From positions 62,001 through 126,000 of the forward strand of contig NZ_MQUQ01000001.1 of NCBI RefSeq assembly GCF_001953865.1: a DNA stretch of 64,000 nt, given 5' to 3'. Numbering within the stretch: position 1 is the first letter of the stretch; every line of letters starts with the position of its first letter. Shown in pieces: positions 44,150 to 54,416 of this stretch. A program made the translations under genes and the position numbers. A model generated the notes under the pieces. That model ran no database searches and was not told the origin of the DNA. It worked only from the letters and a program-made list of their open reading frames with translations. This stretch comes from Amycolatopsis coloradensis. GTDB lineage: Bacteria; Actinomycetota; Actinomycetes; Mycobacteriales; Pseudonocardiaceae.

Positions 44150-46838
44150 GGGCGTTGATCGGCCGCAGCCGTCGCGGCCCGGTGTCGGGACGGGACGGGG
44201 GCGGGCCCAGCACGATCCGCGCGTTGGCGACGAAAGCGCCGTCCGGTGAGGCCAGGATCGGGTCGAGCGTCATCGAGCGAATCTCGGGGTTGTCCTCGGC
44301 GAGCGCCGCGACACGCAACACGATGTCCTGCAACGCGGCCAGATCCGCCGGTTCGTCGCCGCGGTACCCGGTGAGCAGCGGTGAGGTCCGCGGTTCGCGC
44401 AGCAGTGTGGCGGCGTCGACGTCGGTGAGCGGGACGGCGCGGTAGGCCCGGTCCCCCAGCAGGGTGCTGACCAGACCGGAGAGACCGAACGACACGAGCG
44501 AGCCGAACGACGGGTCGTCCTGGAGCCCGATCACGCACGACAGGCCCTTCGGCGCCATCCGCTGGACGTAGACCTCCTCGTCGCCGGAGACCTCCCGCAG
44601 ATCGAGGTACGCCCGGCGCACTCCGTCCACAGAGGACAGATCGAGCCGCACTCCGGCGAGGTCCGGCCTGCCGCGCAGCCGCTCGTCGACGGCCTTGAGG
44701 GTGACCGGGAACCCCAGGTCCTCGGCCGCTTTCACCGCGTCGTCCGCGGACGTCACGACCTGGAACGGGACGACGTCGATGCCGTAGCAGCCCAGGAGCC
44801 GGACCACGTCGTCGTCGGAGAGCAACGTCGTCCTGCCGTCCTCACCCGCCAGCAGTTGCGCGACGACCACCTGCGCCTGCTCGGTGTGCAATCCCGCCGG
44901 CCGCACCAGGTTTCCCTGCGGCCGCTGCCGCCAGGCGGCGTAGCGCACGACTCGCGCGAGCGCGTTCACCGCGCGCTCCGGGCTGGGGTACGACGGGACC
45001 GAGCCCCTCGTCGGCACGCCGTCCTCGGACAGCACGGCCAGTTCGTCCGGCACGCCCTCGACGGCGAGGAAGGTCGACACGATCGGCTTGTTCTTGTCCA
45101 TCTGGACCACGGCCTCCCGCAACGCGCGGGCGTAGGCGGTGCCCGGGATCGCGAGCGGTGGCACGAAGACCACGACGAGCGCGTCGGTCTCCGGGGAGTT
45201 CAGTGCTTCGCGCACCGCCCCGGCGAACTCCTCCGGGCTCGCCTGCGGCCCGACGTCGACCGGATCGGAGGCCAGCCGGAGGCCCTGCGCCCGCGCGGTG
45301 TCGGCGGCGAGCAGCCCGATGGCGCTGGAGTTCCCGACGATCCCGATCCGCGGGCCCGCGGGCAGCGGCTGGTGCGCGAAGACCAGCGCGGTGTCGAAGA
45401 GTTGCGCGAGCGTGTCGACGCGGACGACGCCCGCCTGCTCGAACAGGGCCTGGACACTGGATTCGTCGACCTCGGCCGAGGTCGCGGCGAGTTGCGGGCG
45501 GACGGCGTGCCTGCCGGATTTCACCGCCACCACCGGCTTCGTCCGCGCCAGCCGCCGGGCGAGCCGCGCGAACTTGCGCGGATTGCCGAACGATTCCAGA
45601 TACAGCAGGACGAGGTCGGTCGCGGGATCGGTTTCCCAGTACTGGAGGAGGTCGTTGCCGGAGACGTCGGCCCGGTTCCCCGCCGAGACGAACGTCGAGA
45701 GCCCGAGGCCGCGTGACTCGGCGTCGGCGAGGATCGCGGTGCCCAGCGCGCCGGACTGGCAGAAGAACCCGGTGCGGCCGCGGGCGGGCAGGCGCGGCGC
45801 GAGGGTGGCGTTGAGCCGGACCGAGGCGTCGGTGTTGAGCACGCCCAGCGCGTTCGGCCCGACGACGCGCATGCCGTGCGCCCTGGCCTCCCCGACCAGC
45901 CTCAGTTCGGCGTGCAGACCGTGCGGCCCGGCCTCGGCGAACCCGCCCGAGACGATGAGAAGGGTCTTGACCCCCTTCGCCAGCGCACCGTCCAAAACGG
46001 ACTCGACGGCTTCGGCGGGGACGGCGACCAGCGCGAGGTCGACGTCGTCGGGAATGTCCACGACGGACGGATACGCGCGCACGCCGCGGACGGACTTGTG
46101 CTCCGGGTTGACCGGGTAGACGGTTCCGGCGAAATCGGCGCTCAGCAGGTTGGTGAGGGCGACGTAGCCGATCTTCGTCGGATCGGTGGACGCACCGATC
46201 ACCGCGACCGACTTCGGGTGCAGCAGATTGTGCACGCTGCGTGCCTCGGCGGCCTGCTCCCGCGACCGGGCGACCGCGAGGGACTCCTCGGTCGGGTCGA
46301 TGTCGAACTCCAGGTGCAGCACGCCTTCTTCGATCTCACGGCTGACCTGGTAACCCGCGTCGCGGAACACGCGGACCATCCCCGCGTTCTCGGCGAGCAC
46401 CTCGGCGACGAACCGGCGCAGCCCGGATTCCGAGGCGGCGGCGGCCAGATGCTCCAGCAGGATCGACCCGAGACCGCGCCCCTGGTGGGCGTCGTCGACA
46501 ACGAACGCGACCTCCGCCGACGGCCCGTGTTCGAGTCGTTCGTAGCGGCCGACCGCCACGATGTCGTCGCCCAGCAGTGCGACGAACGCGACCCTGTCGT
46601 GGTGGTCGACGACGGAGAACCGTTCCAGATCCCGCTGCGGGATCCGGGGATAGGCGCCGAAGTACCTGAAGTACCGGGTGCGTTCGGACAACCGGCCGTG
46701 GAACGCGACGAGCCCGTCGGCGTCACTGGGGATCACCGGGCGCAGGTGCACCGTGCCGCCGTCGGAGAGCAGGACGTCGGCCTCCCACTCGCGTGGGTAG
46801 TCGAAGGGGTCGCGGTTATCGGTGCCCTCACTGGTCAT
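44142..46838 (-). CDS. GNAT acetyltransferase fused to ADP-forming acyl-CoA synthetase (Pat-like)
   Basis: 898 residues. Residues about 20-180 are a GNAT domain with the acetyl-CoA loop Q-G-R-G-L-G-S near 119. Then come a CoA-binding domain (V-A-V-I-G-A-S-T-D-P-T-K near 210), a succinyl-CoA-ligase-like domain (about 340-640), and an ATP-grasp domain to the end. The same parts occur in Salmonella Pat, but there the acetyltransferase is at the C-terminus. Such enzymes acetylate acyl-CoA synthetases and others. The active-site His of true ADP-forming synthetases was not confirmed. It starts 1 nt after the AcuC stop. Confidence 0.88.
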   Translation of the reverse strand: MTSEGTDNRDPFDYPREWEADVLLSDGGTVHLRPVIPSDADGLVAFHGRLSERTRYFRYFGAYPRIPQRDLERFSVVDHHDRVAFVALLGDDIVAVGRYERLEHGPSAEVAFVVDDAHQGRGLGSILLEHLAAAASESGLRRFVAEVLAENAGMVRVFRDAGYQVSREIEEGVLHLEFDIDPTEESLAVARSREQAAEARSVHNLLHPKSVAVIGASTDPTKIGYVALTNLLSADFAGTVYPVNPEHKSVRGVRAYPSVVDIPDDVDLALVAVPAEAVESVLDGALAKGVKTLLIVSGGFAEAGPHGLHAELRLVGEARAHGMRVVGPNALGVLNTDASVRLNATLAPRLPARGRTGFFCQSGALGTAILADAESRGLGLSTFVSAGNRADVSGNDLLQYWETDPATDLVLLYLESFGNPRKFARLARRLARTKPVVAVKSGRHAVRPQLAATSAEVDESSVQALFEQAGVVRVDTLAQLFDTALVFAHQPLPAGPRIGIVGNSSAIGLLAADTARAQGLRLASDPVDVGPQASPEEFAGAVREALNSPETDALVVVFVPPLAIPGTAYARALREAVVQMDKNKPIVSTFLAVEGVPDELAVLSEDGVPTRGSVPSYPSPERAVNALARVVRYAAWRQRPQGNLVRPAGLHTEQAQVVVAQLLAGEDGRTTLLSDDDVVRLLGCYGIDVVPFQVVTSADDAVKAAEDLGFPVTLKAVDERLRGRPDLAGVRLDLSSVDGVRRAYLDLREVSGDEEVYVQRMAPKGLSCVIGLQDDPSFGSLVSFGLSGLVSTLLGDRAYRAVPLTDVDAATLLREPRTSPLLTGYRGDEPADLAALQDIVLRVAALAEDNPEIRSMTLDPILASPDGAFVANARIVLGPPPSRPDTGPRRLRPINAPT

Positions 46839-46839
46839 G

Positions 46840-48012
46840 TCAGTCCCTCGGATCGTCCGGATCGAGGCCGTGCAGCGGGAAGATCGCGCGGCGGGTGTCG
46901 CGGATGGCGATGTCGACCGGCTCGTCCGCCCCGTCTCCCCACGGGACGAAAGCGGTGTCGCGGTCGTCGGACATGCGGGCCGGGATCTCGGCGTTCGGCG
47001 CGGCCCTGGAGACGGACGCGACCCAGTTCGGCGGTAACGCCGTCGCCGGATCGACGTCGCGGTCGAGCACGGTGGCGAGCAGATGCGTCCAGGAACGCGG
47101 GACCACGCGGATCAGCTGATAACCACCGCCGCCCACGGCGAGCCAGCGGCCGCCGGCGTGCGCTTCGGACAGTTCGCGCAGCCGCCGGTAGATGGCGCGG
47201 TGACCGTCGACCGAGAGCGAGAGGTCGGCCAGCGGGTCCTCCTCGTGCGAGTCGACCCCGCACTGGGTGACGAGGATCTGTGGCCGGAACTGCTCCAGCA
47301 TCGACGGCACGACCGCTTCGAACGCCCGCAGCCAGCCGCCGTCACGGGTACCGGGCGGCAGTGGGAGGTTGACCGCGGTGCCCTCGGCGCCGCCTTTGCC
47401 GATCTCCGCCGAGTAGCCCGTTCCCGGCCACAGCGTGAACGGATGCTGGTGCAGTGACAAGGTCAGCACGCGGGGATCGTCGTAGAACGCGGCCTGTACC
47501 CCGTCGCCGTGGTGCACGTCGGTGTCGACGTAGGCGATCCGGTCGAAACCGTGGTCCAGCAGCCACGAGATCGCCACCGAGCAGTCGTTGTAGACGCAGA
47601 AGCCCGACGCCCTCTCCGGCATCGCGTGGTGCAGCCCGCCGGCGATGTTCACCGCGCGGGTCGCCTCGCCGTCGGCGATCTTGCGGGCGGCGAGCAACGT
47701 CGAGCCGACGACCAGTGCCGAGGCCTCGTGCATCCCGGTGAACACCGGATTGTCCTCGGTGCCGAGCCCGTGCGCGAAATCGGCGCCGGTCATCGGGGCC
47801 TGCCGGACGGCCTCGATGTACTCGCCGAGGTGGACGCGGCGGAGTTCGTCGTCCCCCGCCGGGCCGGGGACGAGCAGTTCGACCCCGTCGAGCACGCCCA
47901 GTTCGGTGGCGAGCCGGATGGTCAGTTCGAGCCGCACCGGATTGAACGGATGCTCGCCGCCGAGGTCGTAACCCAGCAGCGAGGAGTCCCAGACGACGGC
48001 CGGTGCTCGCAT
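46840..48012 (-). CDS. acuC: AcuC-type protein deacetylase (histone deacetylase family)
   Basis: 390 residues from ATG 48010-48012. Zinc-dependent deacetylase: G-L-H-H-A-M (paired His), D-T-D-V-H-H-G-D-G-V (metal ligands), G-V-D-S-H-E-E-D-P, and a final G-G-G-G-Y. AcuC removes acetyl groups from lysines, for example of acetyl-CoA synthetase. Its stop and the acetyltransferase start are 1 nt apart (TGACATG), so the two are translated together. Confidence 0.92.
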   Translation of the reverse strand: MRAPAVVWDSSLLGYDLGGEHPFNPVRLELTIRLATELGVLDGVELLVPGPAGDDELRRVHLGEYIEAVRQAPMTGADFAHGLGTEDNPVFTGMHEASALVVGSTLLAARKIADGEATRAVNIAGGLHHAMPERASGFCVYNDCSVAISWLLDHGFDRIAYVDTDVHHGDGVQAAFYDDPRVLTLSLHQHPFTLWPGTGYSAEIGKGGAEGTAVNLPLPPGTRDGGWLRAFEAVVPSMLEQFRPQILVTQCGVDSHEEDPLADLSLSVDGHRAIYRRLRELSEAHAGGRWLAVGGGGYQLIRVVPRSWTHLLATVLDRDVDPATALPPNWVASVSRAAPNAEIPARMSDDRDTAFVPWGDGADEPVDIAIRDTRRAIFPLHGLDPDDPRD

Positions 48013-48068
48013 GGCACGGACTCTAGTGCCCGGAAGCGGCTCATGCCCCGTTTCCGGGCAGCGGCGGG

Positions 48069-48917
48069 TCAGCCGGGCAGGTCCCCCGTGGCCACCGGAC
48101 GCTCCGGATCGCGGGACCAGTGCGACCACGAACCCGCGTACAGCGCCGCGGGCTCCGGGTGACCGGCGACCTCGAGCGCGAGGACGACGGACGAGGCGGT
48201 GACGCCCGATCCACAGTAGACACCGATCGGGGTCTCCGTGGTCACGCCGAAGCCTTCGAACCGCTCGGCCAGTTCCGAGGCGTCGCGCCAGCGGCCGTCC
48301 TCCGCGAGATGCCCGGAGAAGTGCGCGTTGACCGCGCCGGGGATGTGCCCGGCGCGCGGGTCGATCGGCTCGGTCTCCCCCGCGTACCTCGGCTTGGCCC
48401 TGGCGTCGAAGAGCAGTCCTTCCCTGGCCAGCGTGGCGGCCTCGGCCGCGTCCAGCACCGGCATACCGCCGGGCTCCACGACGATGTCGCCCTCCTCGGG
48501 TGCGGGGACCTCGTCCGTGAGCGGGCGCTCCTCCTCGGCCCAGGCGGCGAACCCGCCGTCCAGCACGGCGACCTCGGTGTGCCCGGCCCAGCGCAGCAGC
48601 CACCACGCCCGGGCCGCGACCGATCCGTCGGAGTCGTCGTAGACCACGACCGGGTGACCGGCGCGGACCCCCGCCGCCCGCAAATGCCGTTGCAGCGTCG
48701 CCGGATCGGGCAGCGGGTGACGGCCGCCGTCGCCCGGCTCCCCGGCGAGCGCCGTGTCGAGGTCGACGTACACCGCTCCCGGGAGATGTGCCTCACGATA
48801 GGAATCGGCACCGGGCGGGCCCACGAGCCGCCAGCGGACGTCGAGGACTACGGAGCGTGCCGATTCCGGTGTGGAGAGCTGCGCGGCGAGTTCGCTGGTG
48901 GTGATCATGGGGCGCAT
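48069..48917 (-). CDS. sseA: Thiosulfate/3-mercaptopyruvate sulfurtransferase (two rhodanese domains)
   Basis: 282 residues. Two rhodanese domains: an N-terminal one ([16 protein letters not shown]) and a C-terminal catalytic one with the active Cys in Y-C-G-S-G-V-T-A-S. It moves sulfur from thiosulfate or mercaptopyruvate to a thiophilic acceptor. ATG 48917 is preceded by GGAAGA; an inner ATG at 48908 is possible. It begins the minus strand next to divergent ideR. Confidence 0.92.
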   Translation of the reverse strand: MRPMITTSELAAQLSTPESARSVVLDVRWRLVGPPGADSYREAHLPGAVYVDLDTALAGEPGDGGRHPLPDPATLQRHLRAAGVRAGHPVVVYDDSDGSVAARAWWLLRWAGHTEVAVLDGGFAAWAEEERPLTDEVPAPEEGDIVVEPGGMPVLDAAEAATLAREGLLFDARAKPRYAGETEPIDPRAGHIPGAVNAHFSGHLAEDGRWRDASELAERFEGFGVTTETPIGVYCGSGVTASSVVLALEVAGHPEPAALYAGSWSHWSRDPERPVATGDLPG

Positions 48918-49052
48918 GGGCCCATCTTCCCGCGCGTGGTGGCTCCACGCCCAGCTTGGGGGACTTTTCCCGCTTCGAAGCTTGTTGTCCCCACGCCTGC
49001 GTCGCTGTCGGTGCCAGCGACTACGATGAGCTACGCGGACGAAGGGGACAGC

Positions 49053-49741
49053 GTGAACGATCTCATCGACACCACAGAGATGTACTTGCGTACGATCTAC
49101 GAGCTCGAAGAAGAGGGTGTCGTCCCGCTGCGGGCCCGGATCGCGGAGCGGCTGCAACAGAGTGGCCCGACCGTGAGCCAGACCGTCGCCAGGATGGAAC
49201 GCGACGGACTGGTCGTGGTCGCGGACGACAGGCACCTGCAGCTGACCGACCACGGTCGCGAACTCGCGATCGCCGTGATGCGGAAGCACCGGCTGGCCGA
49301 GCGCCTCCTGGTCGATGTGATCGGCCTGGAATGGGAGCACGTCCACAACGAGGCCTGCCGCTGGGAACACGTGATGAGCGAGGCCGTCGAGCGCAAGCTG
49401 GTCAAACTGCTCGACCACCCCACCACCTCTCCCTACGGCAACCCGATCCCGGGACTGGACAAGCTCGGCGACGGCGATCCTGCCCCGCCCGCCGAAGCCG
49501 ACCTGGTGCGGCTCGACGAGTTCGCCCGCATGGGTGGCGGTGACGTCGAGATCCGCCGCATCGCCGAACACGTGCAGCTCGACGAGACGCTGATGACGGA
49601 ACTGAAGTCGGTCGGCATCGTGCCCGGCGGCCGGGTCAAGGTCGGCAAGACGGCACCCGGCGGGACCATCGAGGTCACCGGCGGGAACAACATCGCCCAG
49701 GTGCCCGTTTCGGCGCTGCACGCCGTGCTGGCGCAGGCCAG

Positions 49742-49745
<4 letters not shown>
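49053..49745 (+). CDS. ideR: Iron-dependent repressor IdeR/DtxR
   Basis: 230 residues, the normal length. N-terminal helix-turn-helix, dimerisation domain and SH3-like C-terminus are present. Metal ligands fall at the IdeR numbers: Met10, His79, Glu83, His98, Cys102, Glu105 and His106. It represses iron-uptake genes when Fe2+ is bound. GTG 49053 follows AAGGGG and gives the conserved [10 protein letters not shown] start. The galactokinase start overlaps its stop (GTGA). Confidence 0.96.
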
Positions 49746-50923
<1,178 letters not shown>

Positions 50924-51024
50924 GCATCTGGCGAGAGGGCTGCCCACCGTCCCGATCGGCCGGGCGAGGCAGGACTGTGCGAATTTATGGTCATCCGAAC
51001 GACGCTGTTGGCGAAGGCGCCACG

Positions 51025-51158
51025 CGAAAGGCCCCTGGTCGCCGCGTGCTCTTGGGCGGGACACGCGTGCTTGGATGGCGATCACGTGTGTTTGAAGGCG
51101 GAACTCGCGTGTGTGGAAGCGGAACACACGGCGGATCCGCCTCACGAGAGGCCTTTCG
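51025..51158. repeat. Four-copy 21-nt tandem repeat with flanking inverted repeats
   Basis: Four 21-nt units at 51043-51063, 51064-51084, 51085-51105 and 51106-51126, near-consensus CGCGTGCTTGGAGGCGGAAC plus one base. CGAAAGGCC at 51025-51033 and GGCCTTTCG at 51150-51158 flank the array. It lies in the 309-bp galK-galE gap, with no gene seen there. The frame across the array stays open into galE and would encode heptads such as A-C-L-D-G-D-H. Confidence 0.8.
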
Positions 51159-51232
51159 ACCCCCGGACGCGTCCGGTGCCCGGGGGCGTGGAGACTGAGC
51201 CGCGACCGCATCCGCAGCAGAAAGGCGCGAAC

Positions 51233-52225
51233 GTGACCGACGAACCGACCAGGACCCTGAAGCTGATGGTGACGGGCGGAGCCGGTTATGTGGGCAGCGT
51301 CTGCGCGGCCCGTCTCATCGAGGCCGGGCACGACGTCACGGTGGTCGACGACCTCTCCACCGGGCACGCCGACGCGGTGCACCCGGACGCCACCTTCGTC
51401 GAGGGCGACGCCGCCGAGGTCGCGCGGCGCATCCTCGGCGACGGGTTCGACGGTGTCCTCCACTTCGCCGCCAAGTCGCTGGTCGGCGAGTCGATGACGG
51501 ATCCGGCGAAGTACTGGGAAGGCAACGTCCTGACCTCGCTCCGCCTGCTCGAGGCGATGCGCGACCACGGCACGAAGCGGCTGGTGTTCTCCTCCACCGC
51601 CGCCACCTACGGCGAACCCGAGTCCTCTCCCATCCCGGAAACCGCGCCGGCGCGGCCGACGAACACCTACGGCGCGACGAAGCTGGCCATCGACCACGCG
51701 ATCACGTCGTTCTCGCGCGCGCACGGCATCGCCGCGGTGAGCCTGCGTTACTTCAACGTCGCGGGCGCCTACGGCTCCTTCGGCGAGCGGCACACCACAG
51801 AGACCCACCTGATCCCCCTCGTTCTCCAGGTCGCCACCGGGGACCGCGAGCGGATCCAGATCTTCGGTGACGACTACCCGACCGCGGACGGCACCGCCAT
51901 CCGCGACTACATCCACGTGGTCGACCTCGCCGACGCACACCAGCTGGCCCTGCGCCACGCCGCCGACGGCGAGCACCGCATCTACAACCTCGGCAGCGGC
52001 ACCGGTTTCTCCGTGCTCGAGGTGATCGAGGCGTGCCGCCGCATCACCGGTCACGAGATCCCCGCCGCGGTCGCGCCGCGCCGGGCGGGTGACCCGTCGG
52101 TGCTGGTGGCCTCCAGCGAGCGCGCGGGTGGCGAACTCGGCTGGAAGCCCGAGCGCACCGACCTCGACGGCATCGTGGCCGACGCGTGGGAGTTCACGCG
52201 GTCCCGCCCAGCGGCCCGAGGCTGA
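51233..52225 (+). CDS. galE: UDP-glucose 4-epimerase
   Basis: 330 residues from GTG 51233. Extended [12 protein letters not shown] near 14-22 (NAD), F-S-S-T-A-A-T-Y-G with catalytic Ser, and Y-G-A-T-K. It interconverts UDP-glucose and UDP-galactose. AAAGG precedes the GTG. An in-frame ATG at 50987 would add 82 residues read through the tandem repeat and has no ribosome site. The last 32 nt overlap the convergent DUF4192 gene. Confidence 0.93.
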   Translation: MTDEPTRTLKLMVTGGAGYVGSVCAARLIEAGHDVTVVDDLSTGHADAVHPDATFVEGDAAEVARRILGDGFDGVLHFAAKSLVGESMTDPAKYWEGNVLTSLRLLEAMRDHGTKRLVFSSTAATYGEPESSPIPETAPARPTNTYGATKLAIDHAITSFSRAHGIAAVSLRYFNVAGAYGSFGERHTTETHLIPLVLQVATGDRERIQIFGDDYPTADGTAIRDYIHVVDLADAHQLALRHAADGEHRIYNLGSGTGFSVLEVIEACRRITGHEIPAAVAPRRAGDPSVLVASSERAGGELGWKPERTDLDGIVADAWEFTRSRPAARG

Positions 52226-53258
52226 ACGGCGGCGGCCTTTCCTCCCGCTGCCGCAGGATGATCCCGGCCACTTCGGACGGAGCCAGCATCCCGTCCAGGG
52301 CGGCTGTCAGCAGTCCGGTCATCCTGTGCTCCGGATCGACTTCGCGAGCCCTGGCCAGCGCCATCCCGGCGACGGTCAGGTCACCGCGAGCGTAGGCGGC
52401 GTGCGCTTTCAAGCACAGCGCCTCGGCGGATTCCGGCTCGGGCAGCTCACGGGCGAGGCAGAGCCAGAGATCTTCCGCGGTCCGAGCCAGCGGCGAGTCC
52501 GCCGGTGCGGCGGTGAGCAGGCACGCGTCCCGGACTTCGACCAGGGACAGCGCCCAGGCCAAGCGGACGGCCTGATCGTCGGTGACCACCTGGTCACCAC
52601 GCTCGACACGGGCGAGCGCCGCGTTCACCTCGGCGAGCGCCGCCTCGGCGACGGCGCCTCCTTCCCAAGGCGGCTCCGCCAGCCGGGTCAGGAGTTCGGA
52701 ACGCCGCGCGAGCGTTTCCGGCGGACCGGCTTCGAAGAGACGCTCCAGATCCTCCCTGCTCTCACGGGTGACGTGGCCGGCGCTGGTGACGACCGCGGCG
52801 ATCACCGACTCGCGAGGGTCGGGCAGGAGGCCGCCGCAGTCCCGGTCGCGGTAGCACCCCCACCGCACGCCGGCGGTGATGGACGGCACCCACAGCGAGT
52901 GCAGCAGGGGGATGTCGTGCTCGGCGAGCGCGGATTCCAGGCGCCGGACGAAGCGGCGGCGCGGTGGCCGCCCGGCCGGATTCGGGGAACCGCCGCCGAC
53001 GACGGCCACCGTGGTGCCGGTGTGCGCGGTCGCGGCGAGCCTGCCCGCGACGGCCAGCGCCTGTTCCCGCTCGAGACCGGGAGGCGGGAGGTCCACACGC
53101 AGGGTCATGCCCTGCCGCTTGCGGTCCGGCCCGCGCTGCCCGAAGACGACGACGGAGTTCTCGGGGTGAAACCCGAGGATGTACGGGATCGCGGCGAGCA
53201 GGTCCGCCGGATCCTTCAGATCGACCTTGGTCCTGCCGGTCGGGGTGGAAGTGGTCAT
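52194..53258 (-). CDS. DUF4192 domain protein
   Basis: 354 residues. DUF4192 opening: [27 protein letters not shown], which identifies the family well. The rest is helical with a D-R-D-C-G motif near 150. Function unknown; it has no signal or membrane segment. ATG 53258 was chosen over an upstream in-frame start for family fit. The 3' end overlaps galE by 32 nt. Confidence 0.88.
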   Translation of the reverse strand: MTTSTPTGRTKVDLKDPADLLAAIPYILGFHPENSVVVFGQRGPDRKRQGMTLRVDLPPPGLEREQALAVAGRLAATAHTGTTVAVVGGGSPNPAGRPPRRRFVRRLESALAEHDIPLLHSLWVPSITAGVRWGCYRDRDCGGLLPDPRESVIAAVVTSAGHVTRESREDLERLFEAGPPETLARRSELLTRLAEPPWEGGAVAEAALAEVNAALARVERGDQVVTDDQAVRLAWALSLVEVRDACLLTAAPADSPLARTAEDLWLCLARELPEPESAEALCLKAHAAYARGDLTVAGMALARAREVDPEHRMTGLLTAALDGMLAPSEVAGIILRQREERPPPFSLGPLGGTA

Positions 53259-53407
53259 GCCCCCACTCTGCGGCGGGAATGGGGCCGCCGGGTGGGGGCA
53301 GGACACATCTGTGGACAGCCGGGACCGTTGTGCACAACCGCCGCGGACCGGGCGCGGGAACGCGGATCCTGTCGGTGGGGTGGTCTATCGTGCCCGGCCC
53401 TTCGGGG

Positions 53408-54262
53408 TCAGTCGCAGTGTTCGAACGGGCTCTCGTAGGCGTTCGCCCCGACCGAACCGCCCCACTTGACGCAGGTCGAGGCAGCCGTCTTCTTCACGGG
53501 CCCGGCGTAGTAGGTGAAGCTGCCGGAGTCGGTCGTGCGAGCCGATCCCTGGACTTCGAGGAACGCCGACACCGGCGACGCGGTGCCGAGCGAAACCGCC
53601 TTCAGCGTGGTCACGCAGTTGGACTTGGTCGAAGAGTTGTAGAGCAGGTACGCCGTGCCGGAGCCGTTGGCGAGCGACTGCGAGTCGACCACCGAGAACC
53701 CGCTGCCGCACACCTCGGTGGCCTCATACGGGTTGCCGCCGCACGAGTTCTTGCTGGTGAAGTTCGTGTGGCCGTAGTACGGCACCGCGACCCCGTTCAG
53801 CTTCGCCTTCTGCGCCGTTCCGTTGAGCCGCTCTTCGAAGTGCAGGTGCGGACCGGTCACCCCGCCGGTGGCCCCGGCCGTGCCGATCTGCTTGCCGAGG
53901 CTGACGGCCTGGCCGACCGAGACCGACTGGGTCGACAGGTGGGCGTAACGGGTGGTCCAGCCGCCACCGTGATCGATCTCGACCCAGCGCCCGTAGCTCG
54001 TGCTGCCTTCGTTGGCGACCCGGCTGACGGTGCCGCCCGCCGAGGCGAGCACCGGCATCCCGGTGATCCCCGACTTCTGGAAGTCGACCGAGTTCGCCGG
54101 GCTGTGCCCGCTGAACGTCGCGGCCGTGACCGTCACCCCGCACTTGAACGGGACCTGGAAGTTCGGAGCCGCCGACGCCTGCGTCGTTCCGGCCAGGGTC
54201 AGGCCGAGCGCGGGAATGACGGTGGCCGCGGCGAGTACTGCGAGGCGGCGCAACCTGGACAT
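53408..54262 (-). CDS. Exported M23-family peptidase with C-terminal Cys domain
   Basis: 284 residues. Signal peptide to about residue 32, then the lysostaphin-like M23 domain: H53 and D60 (G-H-S-P-A-N-S-V-D) and the H-L-H-F-E motif with His139 and His141 as metal/catalytic ligands. It likely cuts peptidoglycan crosslinks. The last 110 residues are a Cys-containing domain found in other actinobacterial exported hydrolases. ATG 54262 follows GGAGG by 5 nt. Confidence 0.9.
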   Translation of the reverse strand: MSRLRRLAVLAAATVIPALGLTLAGTTQASAAPNFQVPFKCGVTVTAATFSGHSPANSVDFQKSGITGMPVLASAGGTVSRVANEGSTSYGRWVEIDHGGGWTTRYAHLSTQSVSVGQAVSLGKQIGTAGATGGVTGPHLHFEERLNGTAQKAKLNGVAVPYYGHTNFTSKNSCGGNPYEATEVCGSGFSVVDSQSLANGSGTAYLLYNSSTKSNCVTTLKAVSLGTASPVSAFLEVQGSARTTDSGSFTYYAGPVKKTAASTCVKWGGSVGANAYESPFEHCD

Positions 54263-54368
54263 GGAGACCTCCATCGGATGGGGAAGCCGGACGCCGCGAA
54301 GCAAAGCCGGGCGAAATACATTTTCCATACAAGGCCGAGGTCGGGTCGGCGTTTTCGGCCAGGAAACG

Positions 54369-54405
54369 CCGGATGCCACGCCCCCGAGGGGAACGTGGCA
54401 TCCGG
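54369..54405 (-). terminator. Stem-loop after the S15 peptidase gene
   Basis: CCGGATGCCACG pairs with CGTGGCATCCGG (12 bp perfect) with an inner CCCC/GGGG stem, 12 nt past the S15 gene stop. Confidence 0.75.
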
Positions 54406-54416
54406 AGCGGGACGGC

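Noticed and set aside
51043..51126. CRISPR-like array
   Set aside because: Units are directly adjacent with no unique spacers and no cas genes; it is a simple tandem repeat.
50987..51232. N-terminal extension of galE through the tandem repeat
   Set aside because: No ribosome site before ATG 50987, and epimerase homology starts after GTG 51233.
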